Part shown: positions 1-12,266 of the stretch, one piece after another
Layout of the letters: the number at the start of each line of letters is the position of its first letter
How positions within the stretch are numbered: position 1 is the first letter of the stretch
DNA from: Enoplolaimus lenunculus
Lineage: Eukaryota; Nematoda; Enoplea; Enoplida; Thoracostomopsidae
Reading direction: 5' to 3'
Assembly: GCA_030248215.1 (NCBI GenBank)
Contig: JASANG010003183.1
Span: 1-64,000 of the forward strand
DNA: 64,000 nt
The notes under the pieces: model-generated
What the model was told of the DNA's origin: nothing
What the model saw: only the letters and a program-made list of their open reading frames with translations
Databases searched by the model: none
Program-made: the position numbers and the translations under genes

Positions 1-3000
1 AGAAGCATCCACTCAGCGCTTATGTGTACGCCGCGATCTTGAACCCATTTCCCAGCTCTATCGGGATTTCGTTCTTACTACTCTATTGTTGATGAGGTCA
101 ATTGGCCAGTGCTGCATAACCGAGTTTGCGCAGGATGATGGAGAAGTAGGTGAGATTTACCGGAAAAGTTGAAACGCCATTGAAAGTGAATGTTGCGTGA
201 ACACCGAATCGTGAAATTGGATGTGATGACGTAGACATACTCGATATGCGGCATGACAAAAATACTGAAACGTAAAATTATTAGTTTACGCAACTGAATG
301 AGTCCCGATTTCATACTAATACCCATCCGCGAGAACTCATTGTCACTACGCAGGACCTTAATTTCAGGCTCAAAGGTTTCGGTTTCCTTACGCTCTAATT
401 TTTGCAAGCCCAATTTCAAGTGGATATAACAGTCTAACAGGGCGGTTAACCACAGACATATCTCGGTAGCGTAACACAGACAGATCGCACTTTACCGTCC
501 CTACTAGGTCTCAGCTCAGTAATGACGCCTAACTGCCACAAGTTTCTCGGCATGTTGTCCTCAATCAGAACTGTTGTTCCAAAACGATGCAGGGTATCAC
601 AAGCGTTACGTTGAGTCTTTGGCCATCGACTACTTTTACGCAAACTCAATAAATAGTGTGACTGCCACATTTTCCTAAACGAGTCTAAAATAGCTCTTAT
701 GCGACGCCATTTCAGAAATAAACTCTCGCCAACACCACCAGCTGTCACTGAATATTTGTCGTTATTTGGAACAAGTCATCGAAGGCCGCCTGAGGAGCAA
801 GTAGAAAATGGCGCGGTGTCAAAGGGACCTCAAACTCCCTCGGAACCCTGGTAAACGAACGGGCGTGCATTGATCATAGCACAGATCTCACACAACACTG
901 TTTGCAACTTCACAGGCTGACACACATTCGCGATCCAGCGTCTTTTTTATTGTCGACTTCACAAAACCGACCAATCGCTCGATAAAAACCGCCCATCCAC
1001 GGCGACAGTTGAGTCTAAAATTTCAATCTCAATTTACTGATGGGCACTGTATGCTTGTACCGCCTGATCGTAGCACGAGTCGACGCCACCGTTGAATTAG
1101 GAACTGTTTGGCAGCATGAAAAGTCGCTTTGACATTGTTTCTGAAATAATAAGCTTGGGACAGCGATGGAGCGACGCAAAACGCCGCAAACACATGACAA
1201 AGTTATCCGCTGTGAGGTTTTCCACCACCTCAAGATGAAATAGCTCAGCACCATAGCACAGGTGAACAGGCAGATCCACACCTTCAAACGCTGATACAAA
1301 ACTTGTGTTTGATTTGACCAATAGTGGGCTGTATTTAAACTCAAGGTCCAACGCAATATAACGGGACATCCGGGGACACCCTGAACTGTGGCAACGCAGG
1401 AAAATCAGGCACACGGAACGCACCTCCCAGTAGACGCTTCCCAACCGTACAATTTCTGAGCACTCTTTTCACTTGACTTCGACCATGAACCACCCGATAA
1501 TTTTCTCGCGCATTTTGCTCAGTGTATGAGCGACACCTGAATGAAATACCCGCTGGTGACAATCCGCGATTATCAGGTCAGTTAACGCATTGCTCTTCGG
1601 CAGGACTATCTGATGACATAGCTTCGCGTGGCCAACTCGCTGCGATCTGCAGTCGCCCTCGATAACGTAGTATACCGTCGTCATCCAACGCGACGTCGAG
1701 ATTTGGGAAATCTCTTGCGACGAGCAGATTCTCCTGTATTCGTCATGCAGTCACCGAACTGTTGACGCTGAATAAATTTGATCCAAAACATTTCTGCTTC
1801 GGTAATTTCCGACGCTGTCAGCTCTCCAGTATTGCTGATTCACTTGTCGACACGTGTTAACAAATCGTCTGATCCATGCGGTTACTCTCAGTAGTTGTGT
1901 CAGTGTCGAATAACGCGGGATCTCCAGAAGTTGATGTGCGTTTTTAGAATCGGTTTTTATCATAACTTCTGTTTCATTAGCAACCGCTAACACGCTAGCG
2001 TCCGGATTTTGCATAGCATTCAGAAATCGCCCTCTTGGGCCAGTCTTTTTCGGTTGAACTGATAACCACAGAGGTCCGTGCCACCAAAGATTGTTTTGGT
2101 GTAATTCTTGAAGTCTGCATCTTGTGACACATATCGCGGGTTGTGCGATAAGTAAACGTAGCGAAACGAAACATTTTTGTACGTCTTTATTTCGTTTACG
2201 CGGTTCTTGATAAAAACCGTCGTACTGGTTTGCCCGTTAACCAATGAAGAACGCATTTAATTCGCTCCAAAGATATTTCGCTGCGATAGGAATCTTCAAC
2301 TGCCTCGAAGCAAAAACCTCCATAATCCGCGATCCAACTAGAGCGGCCAGCAATTCCAATTTCGGAATAGTGAGCTCTTTAATGGGCGCAACTCTGGACT
2401 TGCTAAAATTTTCGATCAACAGTTGACGCGTCCGAAGTGCGGACTTTCCAATCAGACACAGGCCGCATACGCTTTGGTAGACGCATCGCAAAATGTATGT
2501 AGCTCTCGCACAGCGCCATCTGATGTGGCGTCCCGATTTGGACAACGCAGAAGTTTGTACTCGGACAGATGCATCAAATCTTCTTTACATTCGATCCACT
2601 CTGTCATCGTCTCAGGTGCAACAACGCTATCCCAGTCACACTTTTGCTTCCACAGATTTTGGATCAATAATTTTCCGCGCACTGTTACAGCCGCAAAAAG
2701 TCCACATGGATCATAGATTTTTGCAATAGAACGTAGCACTTGACGCTTCGTAACTACTGAATCGGCACCGTCATTAAGACCAGCGCACCTAATAGTGTCG
2801 TTGATCGTGTCCCATAATACACCGAGCACCTTGGTTGTCATTCCTACTCCACGATCCTTTCGTTCAATTGACATTAGCACATCGCCATCATTGCAGAACC
2901 ATTCCCGCAAGTTCATCGATGCGGCTCGAAACAATACCTTAGCCTCACGGTAAAAGCGCTTCCCTGCGTCTTTGTCAGAAACTCCAACGATGACGTTATC

Positions 3001-5700
3001 GACATACAAATTGTCGCAGATCTGTTGTGCCACCGCTGTAGAAGAATGCTTCACATGGTGTCGAATTGTCGCAGCGAGTAAGAAAGGACTTGACACAAGC
3101 CCAAACGGAACTCTCGCAAATCGATAGGTCAGTAAATTGCTTCCTTTCGCTGGTTTATTGACATCTGTCACCCATAAAAACCGCGTGTAGTCTCGTGAAT
3201 CCTCGTTCAGAGCTACTTGCAGAAAAGCCTTTTCGATATCGCTTACAATGGCAATTGGATATAGACGAAATCGGAGAAGGAGTCCGCACAGATCTTCTAA
3301 CATCAATGGTCCGCGTAACAGGCAGTCGTTTAGACTGAGCGATGTCTTTGAAGCTTTCGCCGACGCATCATACACGATTCTGACCTTTGTAGTTGTCTTT
3401 TGCTCGGTGACCACTGCGTGATGAGGCATGTAGTGCGCCTGTCCTATGAAGTCACCGCTTGATAGTTGCTCGATGACACCATTTTGTCGTTGTTCGAAAA
3501 TAATTTTTTCGTATTGTACACACAGATCAGGATTTTGCCGGATACGTTTCAAATTGGACTCCAATCGACGCGCAGCTAACACCTTATTAGACGGAAGCTC
3601 GAACTCGGTTTGTTTGAAAGGCAGAGAAACAGAGTACCTTCCATTTTCGAATGTGACAGTTTTGTTGAAAATGTCAAGCGCTTGCTCATCCTCAGACGTT
3701 GTCTCCGGCGGCCGGACTCCGATGTCTTCTAATGTCCAGAATTTTTCGACGCAAAATGACGTATCGCAAAAGTTACTCATCGTGCAAACCATGGTTGTGC
3801 TTTCAGAGCCCTGTTTCTGCGCCTTAACTCGCCCGGCAATAATGAAACCCAATGTTGAAGACAGAAGCACTAGCCCATCCTGGCAGTTGATGCGATCAGC
3901 CAAAATAAAGTCATAGTAATAGTCTGCTCCAATTAATATATCTACCTCGACAAAGTTGGGCTGGTCACGGAATGGAGGATCGGCCAAAACGACTTGCTTG
4001 AAAATAGGATATTTGTCTACATCAATAGTTGCGCGCTCAATCGGGCATGAGATGTAATCGGTAACGTTAACCGTGAATGCACGCCTTGACCCATCTGTTT
4101 GTTGCACACTTAACTCAACGTACCTGTACGTTCTAGTTGTTCGCTTTCTATCGCCAAACCCTGCCAATGACAAGACTTCTGTACCCTTAGTTTTTGCACC
4201 GAGACGCTTGGCAAACTTGGACGTAACGTAAGTGCGTGAAGAAGCGGTGTCGAACAAGAACCTCGCTTTTTGTGGTATTCGACCGTCACTGTTTACTTCC
4301 GCAATAGCAGTTTGTAGAATGGCCGTTTCTCCGTGTGATAATAGGGTCGAATTTCCGGGTGGTGTTACATCATTTGTGGCACTTTCATCCAGCTTCAATG
4401 AAATGTCAGATTTCTCTTTTATCGATGCTGAGCCTGCACCTTGAAACTTCTTATCGCATAAGCTTCTGTGATGCTGAACGCTTTGACAGTAAGCGCATGT
4501 ACGACGCTTTGCGCAATTTTTGGCTTGATGACTTTTTTGCAAGCAAATGTAGCATCGGCCTCTGATCTGCAGCTTTCTGGACTTCAGATCTGGAAACTTC
4601 CTGCATTGGTCTGAGTAGTGGGCACCACTACAAAAACCGCATTTGACCGTTGCTCCGGGTTCGTTAGATAGCAATGTCGCCGAAGAACCTCTCACTTCGT
4701 GTCTTTTACCTTGTTCGCTCGACCGATGAGTGGAAGAATTTTCCTTCTGCTCTGGTTTATTTGACGTTGGCGGGCGCGTAGCAAATGATTGTTGACTCAG
4801 CTCACGGGCTCTTATTTCTTCGCGTAACATGGATCTCAACTTACTCAAAGTCAAATCAGCAGTTCCATTTTTCCGATGGATCTCTGTTTTGACTGCGGCG
4901 GGTAGCTTTGACAAGATTATGGGAACAAACACTTGGCCAAAAGTATCCTCTGCCAGACCAAGCGCAATTAAGCTTCGAATGTGACGTTCACATTCATCGA
5001 AGGTTTTTTGAAGCTTAAATGTGTCGTACGTCGACACTGGCAACGATAAAATTGCGTCGAAATGCGCATAAACCGCTGTCTGTTTATGCCCATATCGCTC
5101 TTTAAGGACGACAACCACTGACTCGTAATTAGCTTCGGTCAGGCGATAGCCTTCAATTAAACCACTGGCTCCCCCGACCACTAAACTTTTCAGATACTTG
5201 AATTTATCGATAGTGCTTAAATTATCGTTATGATGCACTGTTGTCTCGAAACTGTCCCAAAACTCTTGCCATTGCATTGCATTGCCGCTAAATTTAGCGA
5301 TCTCTAGCTTAGGCAGTTTAACTGAAGCTGGCCTGTGCTCTGGCAGCGACTGATGCGACTCAAATTTGTGAGCAGATGGCTCTTTGCCTTGTTGTGCAGT
5401 TTCGAGCTTAACATTAATCGACGTGATCGCGTTCAGAATCTCTTCATCAATCTCAATTGCCTTATTTACCTCTGTTACCACCGTACTCTCATCAGTACAA
5501 CCAGTTAATATCTGCTCATTCAAAAGAGTAATTCGGGTACGGTAATCATTGATTTTAGCCAATGAGGCCTGCACAGATACACTCTTGGCTGCGAAGACCG
5601 TATCTGACAGAGACTGAATAGTTTTTATCTCTTTTAGACAGTTTGTACGAATTGCATTGCGCTGATGCTTCTTAACAGTAATCGTGTCCATTATACCGAT
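1..5700 (-). mobile_element. BEL/Pao LTR retrotransposon, broken fossil copy
   Basis: Read on the - strand, the parts come in BEL/Pao order. A gag-like region (DUF1759 type) begins near 5690. It is followed by zinc-knuckle cysteines, an aspartic-protease region with FLFDTASSRTYV, a reverse transcriptase with YVDN at its active site, and a Pao-type RNase H region. Below about 2.5 kb come an integrase with a zinc-binding start and, near 0.5-0.75 kb, a DUF5641-like tail. The gag to reverse-transcriptase part is well preserved, while the RNase H and integrase part is broken, with roughly half a dozen breaks. The element runs off the window start, so only one side is visible and no LTR pair can be compared. 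The long preserved part suggests a fairly recent insertion. Family assignment is secure; age is inference. Confidence 0.9.
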
Positions 5701-6152
5701 TCAGAAAAGTATAAAAGAATGTTCACAAAATTGAAAGTACCGCAAACACCGCATTTCATACTTACAGCTTGAATCCAAAATGTCGTTTCACTAAAATCAA
5801 CGTTGAATAGCACGTTCGAATCACTGAAGGACCATGTAAACTTAACACTCTCTGTCACGTAAACACGCTTACTTTCCTACCAAAATTACAATCACCGGAA
5901 ACACACAATCCATCAAATTTCCGAAAACACACAATAACTGAATTTTCCGAAAACACAATACATGAAATTTCTCATGCAAAACAGCCCGCAATAGCTAGCC
6001 TCTTTATCCACATCAAAAATACAAGAACTTCCCCAAGTTATTGACACCAAGTAACCCCTAATATTAAAACCGTCTGTGCTAAGATTTTATAGACAAAAGC
6101 CATGCATAACCTGCAAAATGAGAGAATCGTCTACGGTAAGGCGCACAACGTC
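5701..6152 (-). other. Leader or LTR side of the BEL/Pao copy, unresolved
   Basis: No gene is visible here. About three imperfect copies of a 25-27 bp unit containing TTTCCGAAAACACA lie at about 5895-5975. The stretch sits upstream of the retroelement's first coding region, so it may be its leader or LTR. No LTR boundary could be fixed. Confidence 0.35.
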
Positions 6153-6283
6153 GGCTATGTATAGATCAGGGACGAATCGTTTTTCCATGCGACTGCAATA
6201 GAGAAAGCTTTAGCTTGAGAAAGGTTACGCTTATTTAGGAATATGCTTATACTACTGTTACGGCCCTATGCTTTATATTGGAC
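6153..6283. mobile_element. TEL-A/B short diverged copy
   Basis: Starts GGCTATGTATAGATCAGGG and ends near CGGCCCTATGCTTTATATTGG, the two diverged TEL termini. Between them are the family motifs GACTGCAATAGAG and GGAATATGCTTATACTACTG. The TTAGGC-like array is nearly gone. Confidence 0.6.
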
Positions 6284-6403
6284 ACCACATCAAACAACTT
6301 TATAGATTGATTTGCAGAGCCGTATGGCTCTGAATGGGCATATTTTGTACGGTTCCGCACAATGCCGGACAGCAGCAAAAGGCACGCATCGTATCCAAAC
6401 GGT

Positions 6404-6558
6404 GGCCCATGTATAGAACAGGACCGGAATGTTCTCCGGCGGGACTGTAATAGAGTAAGCTTAAGCTTTAGACCAATTTTTTGCTAAGGCTTAGGCTTAG
6501 GCTTACGCTTTAGGAATATGCTAATACTACTGTTCTGGTCATGTTCTATGTATTGGCC
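6404..6558 (-). mobile_element. TEL-A element with telomere-like array
   Basis: Begins GGCCCATGTATAGAACAG and ends TTCTATGTATTGGCC, an inverted pair. Internal GTAATAGAGTAAGCTTAAGC precedes a short array of GGCTTA units and GGAATATGC. The element lies just upstream of the Trp-rich gene. Strand is set so that + reads TAAGCC and - reads GGCTTA. Confidence 0.8.
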
Positions 6559-6634
6559 AAAAATGGTTATAAACATCATCATCACCAACTTGAAACTTAA
6601 AATTAATCCAATTTTTGCAATTTCAGCTCAAAAG

Positions 6635-9318
6635 ATGCCTAACGAAGAATGTGTGATTCCGTTGCTTCTAAAAATGACAGACGATGCTAATTTGCTCAAT
6701 CAGCACGAACATCGGGTTACCCCCGAGCTGCCAGATTCAATTTCTTGGAACAAACTGGTCGAAATATTCATCGCGCTGAGCAAACAGGATTTCAGTAGCA
6801 AAAGTCTTCATGACACGGTTACAGAACTATATCCGGAACTCTATGACGAATTGGCGGATATAGTATGTTCTTTTTAAGATTTTTTACAGCAACATACTTA
6901 CGTAACCGTATGCCCACAGCTTAGCCTAAGCCATTACTTGATCCTAAATCTGTGTTTAGGCTATTATATAAGCCTAAACATTGGCCTGAACCATAACCTA
7001 AGCCGGAGCTTTAATGTTGCGGGGAGGTGTACAAGAGCAGACTTACTTTCGGAACCTTATTTTACAATTATTTATAAATTTGCAGCCTCTTAGAATAAAA
7101 TGCTAATAAAAATGTATATATTTTACCTACAATAGTACAAAACAAAATAGCAACGAAATAGTGAACTTTTGAAAATTGTAATAATCGATTTTTGTAAAGA
7201 TCAGGGACGGAACGCTTTTCTGTGGACTGCAATAGAGTAAGCTTAAAACTTTAGACTATTGTTTTTCTTGGCTTAGGCTTAGACTTAGGTATAGGCTCAT
7301 TCTTACGCTTACGCTTAGGCTTAGGCTTAGGAATATATATGCTCATTCTTACGCTTATAGGCTTAGGCTTAGGCTTAGGAATATATATGCTCATTCTTAC
7401 GCTTATAGGCTTAGGCTTAGGCTTAGGAATATATATGCTCATTCTTACGCTTATAGGCTTAGGCTTAGGCTTAGGAATATGCTTATAATACTGTTCTGCC
7501 CCTGTTCTTTAAATTGGCCGAATTTTCAAAACCAATTGTTTAATTTTTTAGTTTCAACTATTTTGCGGCGACGGTCACGGTGGCGTTCTGATCTATACTG
7601 AGCCTCAAGGATTAGGAGACGGTCATCATGTTGTGTTCACTCTTCCTGACTTCAGTGGAATTGGATCACATGATGGACACGTAACTCTAGGATCCGATTA
7701 TGACACATTCGCAACAAGTGAAAAAATTGGAAATGAAATCACACGCGAAGTTGAAAGTTCGACGAATTTCTCTGAGGATATAAGTATTCAGTCAGAAAGT
7801 GGACAAGAAGATAATTTGGAAAACTCAAAAGATGAGAACAGCGAAAATGTCGAGAATGGATCTGAAAACAGCGATTCAAAGGAAGAAACAAACGAACATA
7901 ACAGCGGTACAAAATCGAGTTCAAGTGAAAGCGAAGATGAATCAAATGAGAATCGTGGAAAGGGCAAAAATCCGAAAATCCATGGCTCGAGCAGTTCGGA
8001 AGACAGTTGTGGAAATGACAAATCAAGCAATGGTAAGAATAGGGGGTCGAACAGAAATTCGGAGCACGAAAACAGCAAAAGTGGCGAAAAAGGTTCGTCG
8101 TGGTGGATTCTGTGGTGGAAAAAGCACAATCACGGCAAAAAATCAAACGATGAAAATTGGAAATCAAATGAAGACAGTTCGAAATCAAATGAACAAAATG
8201 GGAATTGGGCCAGTTGGCGGAGAACATTGTGGCGACACAATCACAATAAAAACAATGATGAATGGATGAAAAAATTGCGAAACAAATGGTCGACCAAAAT
8301 TGGACAATCAAATGAAGGCGCAGGTTGGCGAACCTGGTGGAGAAAGCTGCATCGAGATCACAGTCATTCGTGGAATGAAAAGCATGAAAATGGTGAAAAA
8401 GTTAAAGACCGCAAGTATAAATGGATTCTCGATTGGAAAAGCGATGATGGACATCATAGCCATTCTTGGGATGAAAAGCATGGAAATGGTGAAAAAATTG
8501 AAGACCGCAAATATAAATGGATTCTCGATTGGAAAAACGACGAGCTCAATGGTGACTGGAGTGAATGGAAGAAAGATGGAAAACAAAGTGAAAATTCTGG
8601 CGGGTGGCAGCGATGGTGGTCTAGTGATAAGCTTTCAGGTAGCAGCGAAGAACAAGGGCACGGTAACAGCTGGCTTTCTAAGTGGAAGATGTGGGGATCG
8701 AAGAAGCACAACAAGACTAGCGACAAATTGGGAGTTGAACGTGAAAATCATGGTGAAAAGAATGAGCAATCAAACGAAGGATCGTGGATTTCAAGTTGGA
8801 AGTTCTGGAAGAACAAAGGTAACGGAAAAAATCAAAACGAGCACACGGGTGAATCCGGAAAAACAAAGGATGGTAAATCGTGGTTCTCGAAATGGAAAAT
8901 GTTTAGCAGCGAAAGTAACGAAAATTCAGCCGAAACTACAAGTGAAACCAACACTGATGAAAAACAATCTTGGGTTAAGTGGGGGTCTGGCAAAATAGAC
9001 GGAAAGTTCAAACGAAAACACAGCGAAGAACAAGAAAGCAATTCCGCCAGCAACAAAAAGGAAGGTAACTCGTGGTTCTCAAAATGGAAAATATTTGGCA
9101 GCGAAAGTGACGATAATTCAGCCGAGACTACAAGTGAAACCAACATTGATGAAAAACAATCTTGGGGCAAGTGGGGTTCTGGCAAAGTAGGCGGAAAGTT
9201 CAAACGAAAGCATAGCGAACAGCAAGAAAGTAATTCCTCAAGCTCGGAACAAGATGGCAGTGCAGAATCGAAGGCTGCTGATAAATCCCACTGGACATCA
9301 CGGTTCAAGTTTTGGTGA
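6635..9318 (+). CDS. Trp/Lys-repeat, low-complexity hydrophilic protein (unknown)
   Basis: Not recognised. The model is two exons, 6635-6862 and 7552-9318, joined in phase 0 (GAT ATA|GTATGT and TTTTTTAG|TTT), giving 664 aa. A TTTCAG ends eight bases before the ATG, as expected for a trans-splice or leader splice site. Residues 1-76 look globular and acidic. A short Gly/His-rich stretch (CGDGHGG) follows. The remaining ~540 residues are rich in Ser, Glu, Asn, Lys and Gly. About ten aromatic-cationic blocks punctuate this part, such as SWFSKWKMF, SWLSKWKMW, SWISSWKFW, GWRTWWRK and KWILDWK, and the chain ends HWTSRFKFW. A 33-residue unit (HSHSW..KYKWILDWK) and a ~63-residue unit (SWFSKWK..SAETTSET..KFKRKHSE) are each duplicated, so the repeat is still expanding. 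No membrane segment is seen. An AATAAA follows at 9446. The link of exon 1 to exon 2 is inference. Confidence 0.7.
6899..7030. repeat. Telomere-like relic in intron
   Basis: Scattered CCTAAGCC, TTAGGCT and GCCTAAAC words lie between GCCCACAGC and AATGTTGCGGGGAGG. It resembles the short elements at 21593 and 35745, but the ends are not clear. Confidence 0.3.
7193..7519 (-). mobile_element. TEL-B element with telomere-like array
   Basis: TEL-B ends (TGTAAAGATCAGGGACGGAAC and GTTCTGCCCCTGTTCTTTAAATTGGCC, diverged) enclose a GGCTTAGGCTTA array. Three near-identical ~54-bp modules occur, each with GGAATATATATGCTCATTC. The copy sits in the intron of the Trp-rich gene. Confidence 0.8.
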
Positions 9319-9445
9319 AAAAATCGTAAAAGAATGCTGGTGATTGGAAATTCGTCTAAGTAGATTTGAATTAGTTATATTTGTGCATTAATAGAATAAG
9401 AATGCAATGCTAACCACTCACGTAAAAACCATAAACTTACGTTTG

Positions 9446-9451
9446 AATAAA
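9446..9451 (+). promoter_or_regulatory. Poly(A) signal AATAAA
   Basis: AATAAA lies 128 bases after the stop of the Trp-rich gene, on the same strand, in non-coding AT-rich sequence. Confidence 0.6.
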
Positions 9452-9545
9452 ATTTAATCTCGAAACAGTTAAAAATTGAAACATTGTGAACGTCGAGTGA
9501 TTGGTTTACTGTACGAAATTCTTTAGTTGTCCGTAAGGTTTATCT

Positions 9546-9808
9546 ATCTAATTAAAGCTGGAACGCCCTTTATACGTATTTTGGGCAACGTTCCAGCCGA
9601 TTTTTACATTCGCATGCAAATTAATCATACTAGTCAACGTGGTTGCGAAATTTCAACTCTATATTTTTAAAACATTTTATGAATGTGCTCTAATTTGCAT
9701 ATTTATGCAGTCTGGTCTCTTGTTTATATATCAAACAACCACTGAAACAGCTGAAATGCTGTCCAAAATACGTATGTGGGACGTTTCAGCTTTAACAATA
9801 GAGATAAC
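9546..9808. mobile_element. Inverted-repeat element K
   Basis: ATTAAAGCTGGAACGCCC..TACGTATTTTGG near the left end mirrors CCAAAATACGTATGTGGG..TTCAGCTTTAA at the right end. The ~260 bp between has no coding potential. Fragments recur near 54795 and 56685. Confidence 0.6.
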
Positions 9809-9848
9809 TAGCAACATATAGCTTTAAATCGAAGATTGTTTATGTAAG

Positions 9849-9962
9849 TATTGTCTGCAATAGAGTAAAACTTAAGCTTTAGACTTTTTTGCTTAGGCTT
9901 TAGGCATGGGCCTTAGGTTTTGTATATATGCTTATGCTACTGTTACGGCCCTACACATTGGC
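9849..9962 (-). mobile_element. TEL relic
   Basis: CTGCAATAGAGTAAAACTTAAGC, a TTAGGC-like stretch, ATGCTTATGCTACTG and CGGCCCTACACATTGG match the inner and right part of TEL-A. The left terminus is missing. Confidence 0.5.
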
Positions 9963-10051
9963 TTCAACAGCTAATTTTTGATACACGCAAACAATTGTTG
10001 AATTCGAACGGGACACGGGCATCCGCAAACGGTGTTTCGTTTTGGATTTGG

Positions 10052-10213
10052 GGCCCATGTATTGAACAGGGCCGGAACAGTAGTATAAAAGCATATTTCT
10101 AAGCCTAAGCCTAAGCCTAAGCCTAAAGCCTAAGCCTAAACAATAAAATTAAAGCTTAAACTGACTTTATTACAGCCTCTCCGGATAACGATCCGGCCCT
10201 GTACTATACATGG
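10052..10213 (+). mobile_element. TEL-A element
   Basis: Starts GGCCCATGTATTGAACAG and ends GGCCCTGTACTATACATGG. Inside are GGAACAGTAGTATAAAAGC, about five CCTAAG units, then AAAGCTTAAACTGAC and CTCTCCGGATAACG. This is a nearly complete copy. Confidence 0.8.
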
Positions 10214-10348
10214 ATCGGATTTGGAATGAGAGTTCGTGCTATACCTAGTGTTCATTTTCAACTGGCTGCCTCTGCTTGAGAAATTGAGACACAATATTTT
10301 GTATTCCTTTTATTTTTCCATTTAAACAAAACTTTAATACCAACCAAA

Positions 10349-10588
10349 CAGGGTGTTACCGGAATTATAAAATGCCGGAAACGGAACCGTGATCGAAAAG
10401 TTAAGCAATACCGTAACCGGAGCCGGTACCGGAGAGTAAAAATTCTTGTTACGGACAAATTGATTTTTAAAATAATATACCATTTTTTTAAAATTTTCGA
10501 AAAAAATTTTCAATACCGAAAATACCGGAAAATTCCGGTGAAAAACGCCTGATTTCACTATAGGAACTGGAATTCCTTTTGCACCCTG
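10349..10588. mobile_element. hAT-like non-autonomous element
   Basis: Begins CAGGGTGTTACCGG and ends TTTTGCACCCTG, the inverted CAGGGTG ends typical of hAT elements. The interior is rich in CCGGAA/TTCCGG words. No clear target duplication. Confidence 0.5.
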
Positions 10589-11573
10589 CGGCGAGATTTT
10601 GAAACAATCCCCAATTATAGACCAAGGACACGATCACCAAGTTTGTACAAAGTAATACTGCGCACAGTGTGTATAGAGCCCACAAGAATGTTTTCTTTAA
10701 GTTACATCAGTGCTTTCACAGTTGAGATTTTGTAATAAAATTTGCAAAATCGTTGCAATCTTGACATACCGGAAACTGCGTACGGTTAAACTATGCTCAA
10801 AAATAGGTATAGTACGCTAATCAAACCTAAAGAGTGTGACATAAAGTAGGATTCGCCAGGCACTTTCAAACAGTTGGGAAGTCGGCCATATTTGTCGACA
10901 CATATGCGGCCGGCTGCCATACAACACAATATGCATTGCATATACTGCGTGTGTACAAGGACAGGCATGTCTCACATGCTAGAGGAACACTTTAAAACTG
11001 GAAAAAACGAAATATGAATTAATATTTCTACTTATGTCAAAAACTACCAAGTATTATTAGGTAATATGTTATCAGAAATCATATTCTGCTGCGCAGTGCC
11101 GGAGCAGGCATGTGCGGGGGCTCTGCTCAAATTCCGGGGTGTGGGTCTCAAATTCGCGAGCGAGAAGCCAGATGCATTTTAAAACTTAAACGGTTTTTGT
11201 TTCAACCGGATAGGGTGGGGCCGTATTAGGGGTGTCTCCCCCAAATGTGGGGCTTGAGGGGTGGTTGCTCCGGCCCTGCTGCTGTTTGCAAGTAATGATT
11301 TGACTACTAGAGCCTGTTCCAATGTTGAAGAGTATATACTTAGCTAGTGGTTGCGCGACGAATGTTTCGTGGTGCACAATGATCGAAAAAGCAAGTTTTC
11401 AAACTAATATCAAAACAATAATATCTGTGACATGCGGATGCATTGATGCAAAATAAACCTAATGCTGATGCATATCGGTTAAATACTGATGCATATGTAG
11501 TGCCTTCGAATGCAGTAACAGTAAAACATGGAAGAACCAATATACATTAGTGTAATGTTGAGGTTCTTGTAAG
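10589..11573. other. Gene-free stretch with repeat fragments
   Basis: No gene is seen. A diverged piece of the element at 11574 lies at about 10860-10980 (TTTGTCGACACATATGC and GACAGGCATGTCTCACATG). The rest, including GC-richer sequence at 11090-11270, is unassigned. Confidence 0.4.
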
Positions 11574-12041
11574 CATGCGATACATGCTAGTCCTGGTGCA
11601 AATGCATTTTATGCATGCACTGCATACTGTATAGTATGCTTGCCGGCAGCATACGGTCGACACATATAGTCGACGGTACAAGTAGTTGAGAAGCCGGCTA
11701 CGTGGCGCAGTGGTAATAGCGTTCGCCTGACGCGCATAAATTCGCTAGTTTGAAACACCCATAACCCGCGTTTCCATCCTGTCTGCCTAGGTAGGAGCCG
11801 GGACATCAGACCTTTCAACTAAGCAGCTGGAAAAGCGGGCTTCCGGAACGGGGATCGAACTCTCAGCCTACGGATCCTTAAGCGAACACTCTACCACTGT
11901 GCCACGCTGCCGGCCTCTCCAACTGCATGTTTCGTCGACTTTATATGTCGACCATATGCTGCCAGCTAGCATACATACAGTGCACTGCACTATATTGCAT
12001 GTGCTCATAATGGACAAGCATGTCTCACATGCTTACAGTTC
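11574..12041. mobile_element. Inverted-repeat element N with two convergent tRNA-like modules
   Basis: About 100 bp at each end pair as inverted repeats: GGTCGACACATATAGTCGAC against GTCGACTTTATATGTCGACC, then CATGCACTGCATACTG against its mirror, then CATACATGC-like ends. The middle holds two tRNA-like modules facing each other. On +, 11700-11768 has GTGGCGCAGTGGTAATAGCG and TAGTTTGAAACACCC. On -, 11842-11917 has GTGGCACAGTGGTAGAGTG and GAGAGTTCGATCCCCG. The A-box and B-box are Pol III-like, but no good acceptor stem forms, so these are not called tRNA genes. A second copy at 38640-39165 is interrupted by MAR-E. Confidence 0.6.
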
Positions 12042-12099
12042 CTACCTAACTGATAATTCTCATAGGGTATAAACACCTGAAAACTGTGCAGCTGATTGT

Positions 12100-12165
12100 G
12101 AGGTGGCGTAGCTCAGTGGTAGCCAACTGGACTGAGAATCTGTCGCGAAACCTCGTAACAAGGCC
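12100..12165 (+). repeat. tRNA-like head, relic
   Basis: GGCGTAGCTCAGTGGTAGCC is a good A-box-like D arm, but the anticodon and T arms do not fold. It reads as a SINE-type or tRNA relic. Confidence 0.4.
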
Positions 12166-12266
12166 CCCCATGTTCAGCTGCAAAAACTCAGAACTGAAAA
12201 CAGTCGTACCCTCGGGGGCGTAACCTCAGTTTGAAGTCAAGTGACGACCTTGCAGAAAAACCTGAC

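Noticed and set aside
7739-9308. Long open frames on the - strand over the Trp-rich gene
   Set aside because: They are shadows of low-complexity codons; the + strand frame has a splice-consistent start, duplicated protein units and a poly(A) signal.
11700-11917. Functional tRNA genes
   Set aside because: A- and B-box sequences are present, but acceptor and anticodon stems do not pair, and the units sit within a repeated inverted element.
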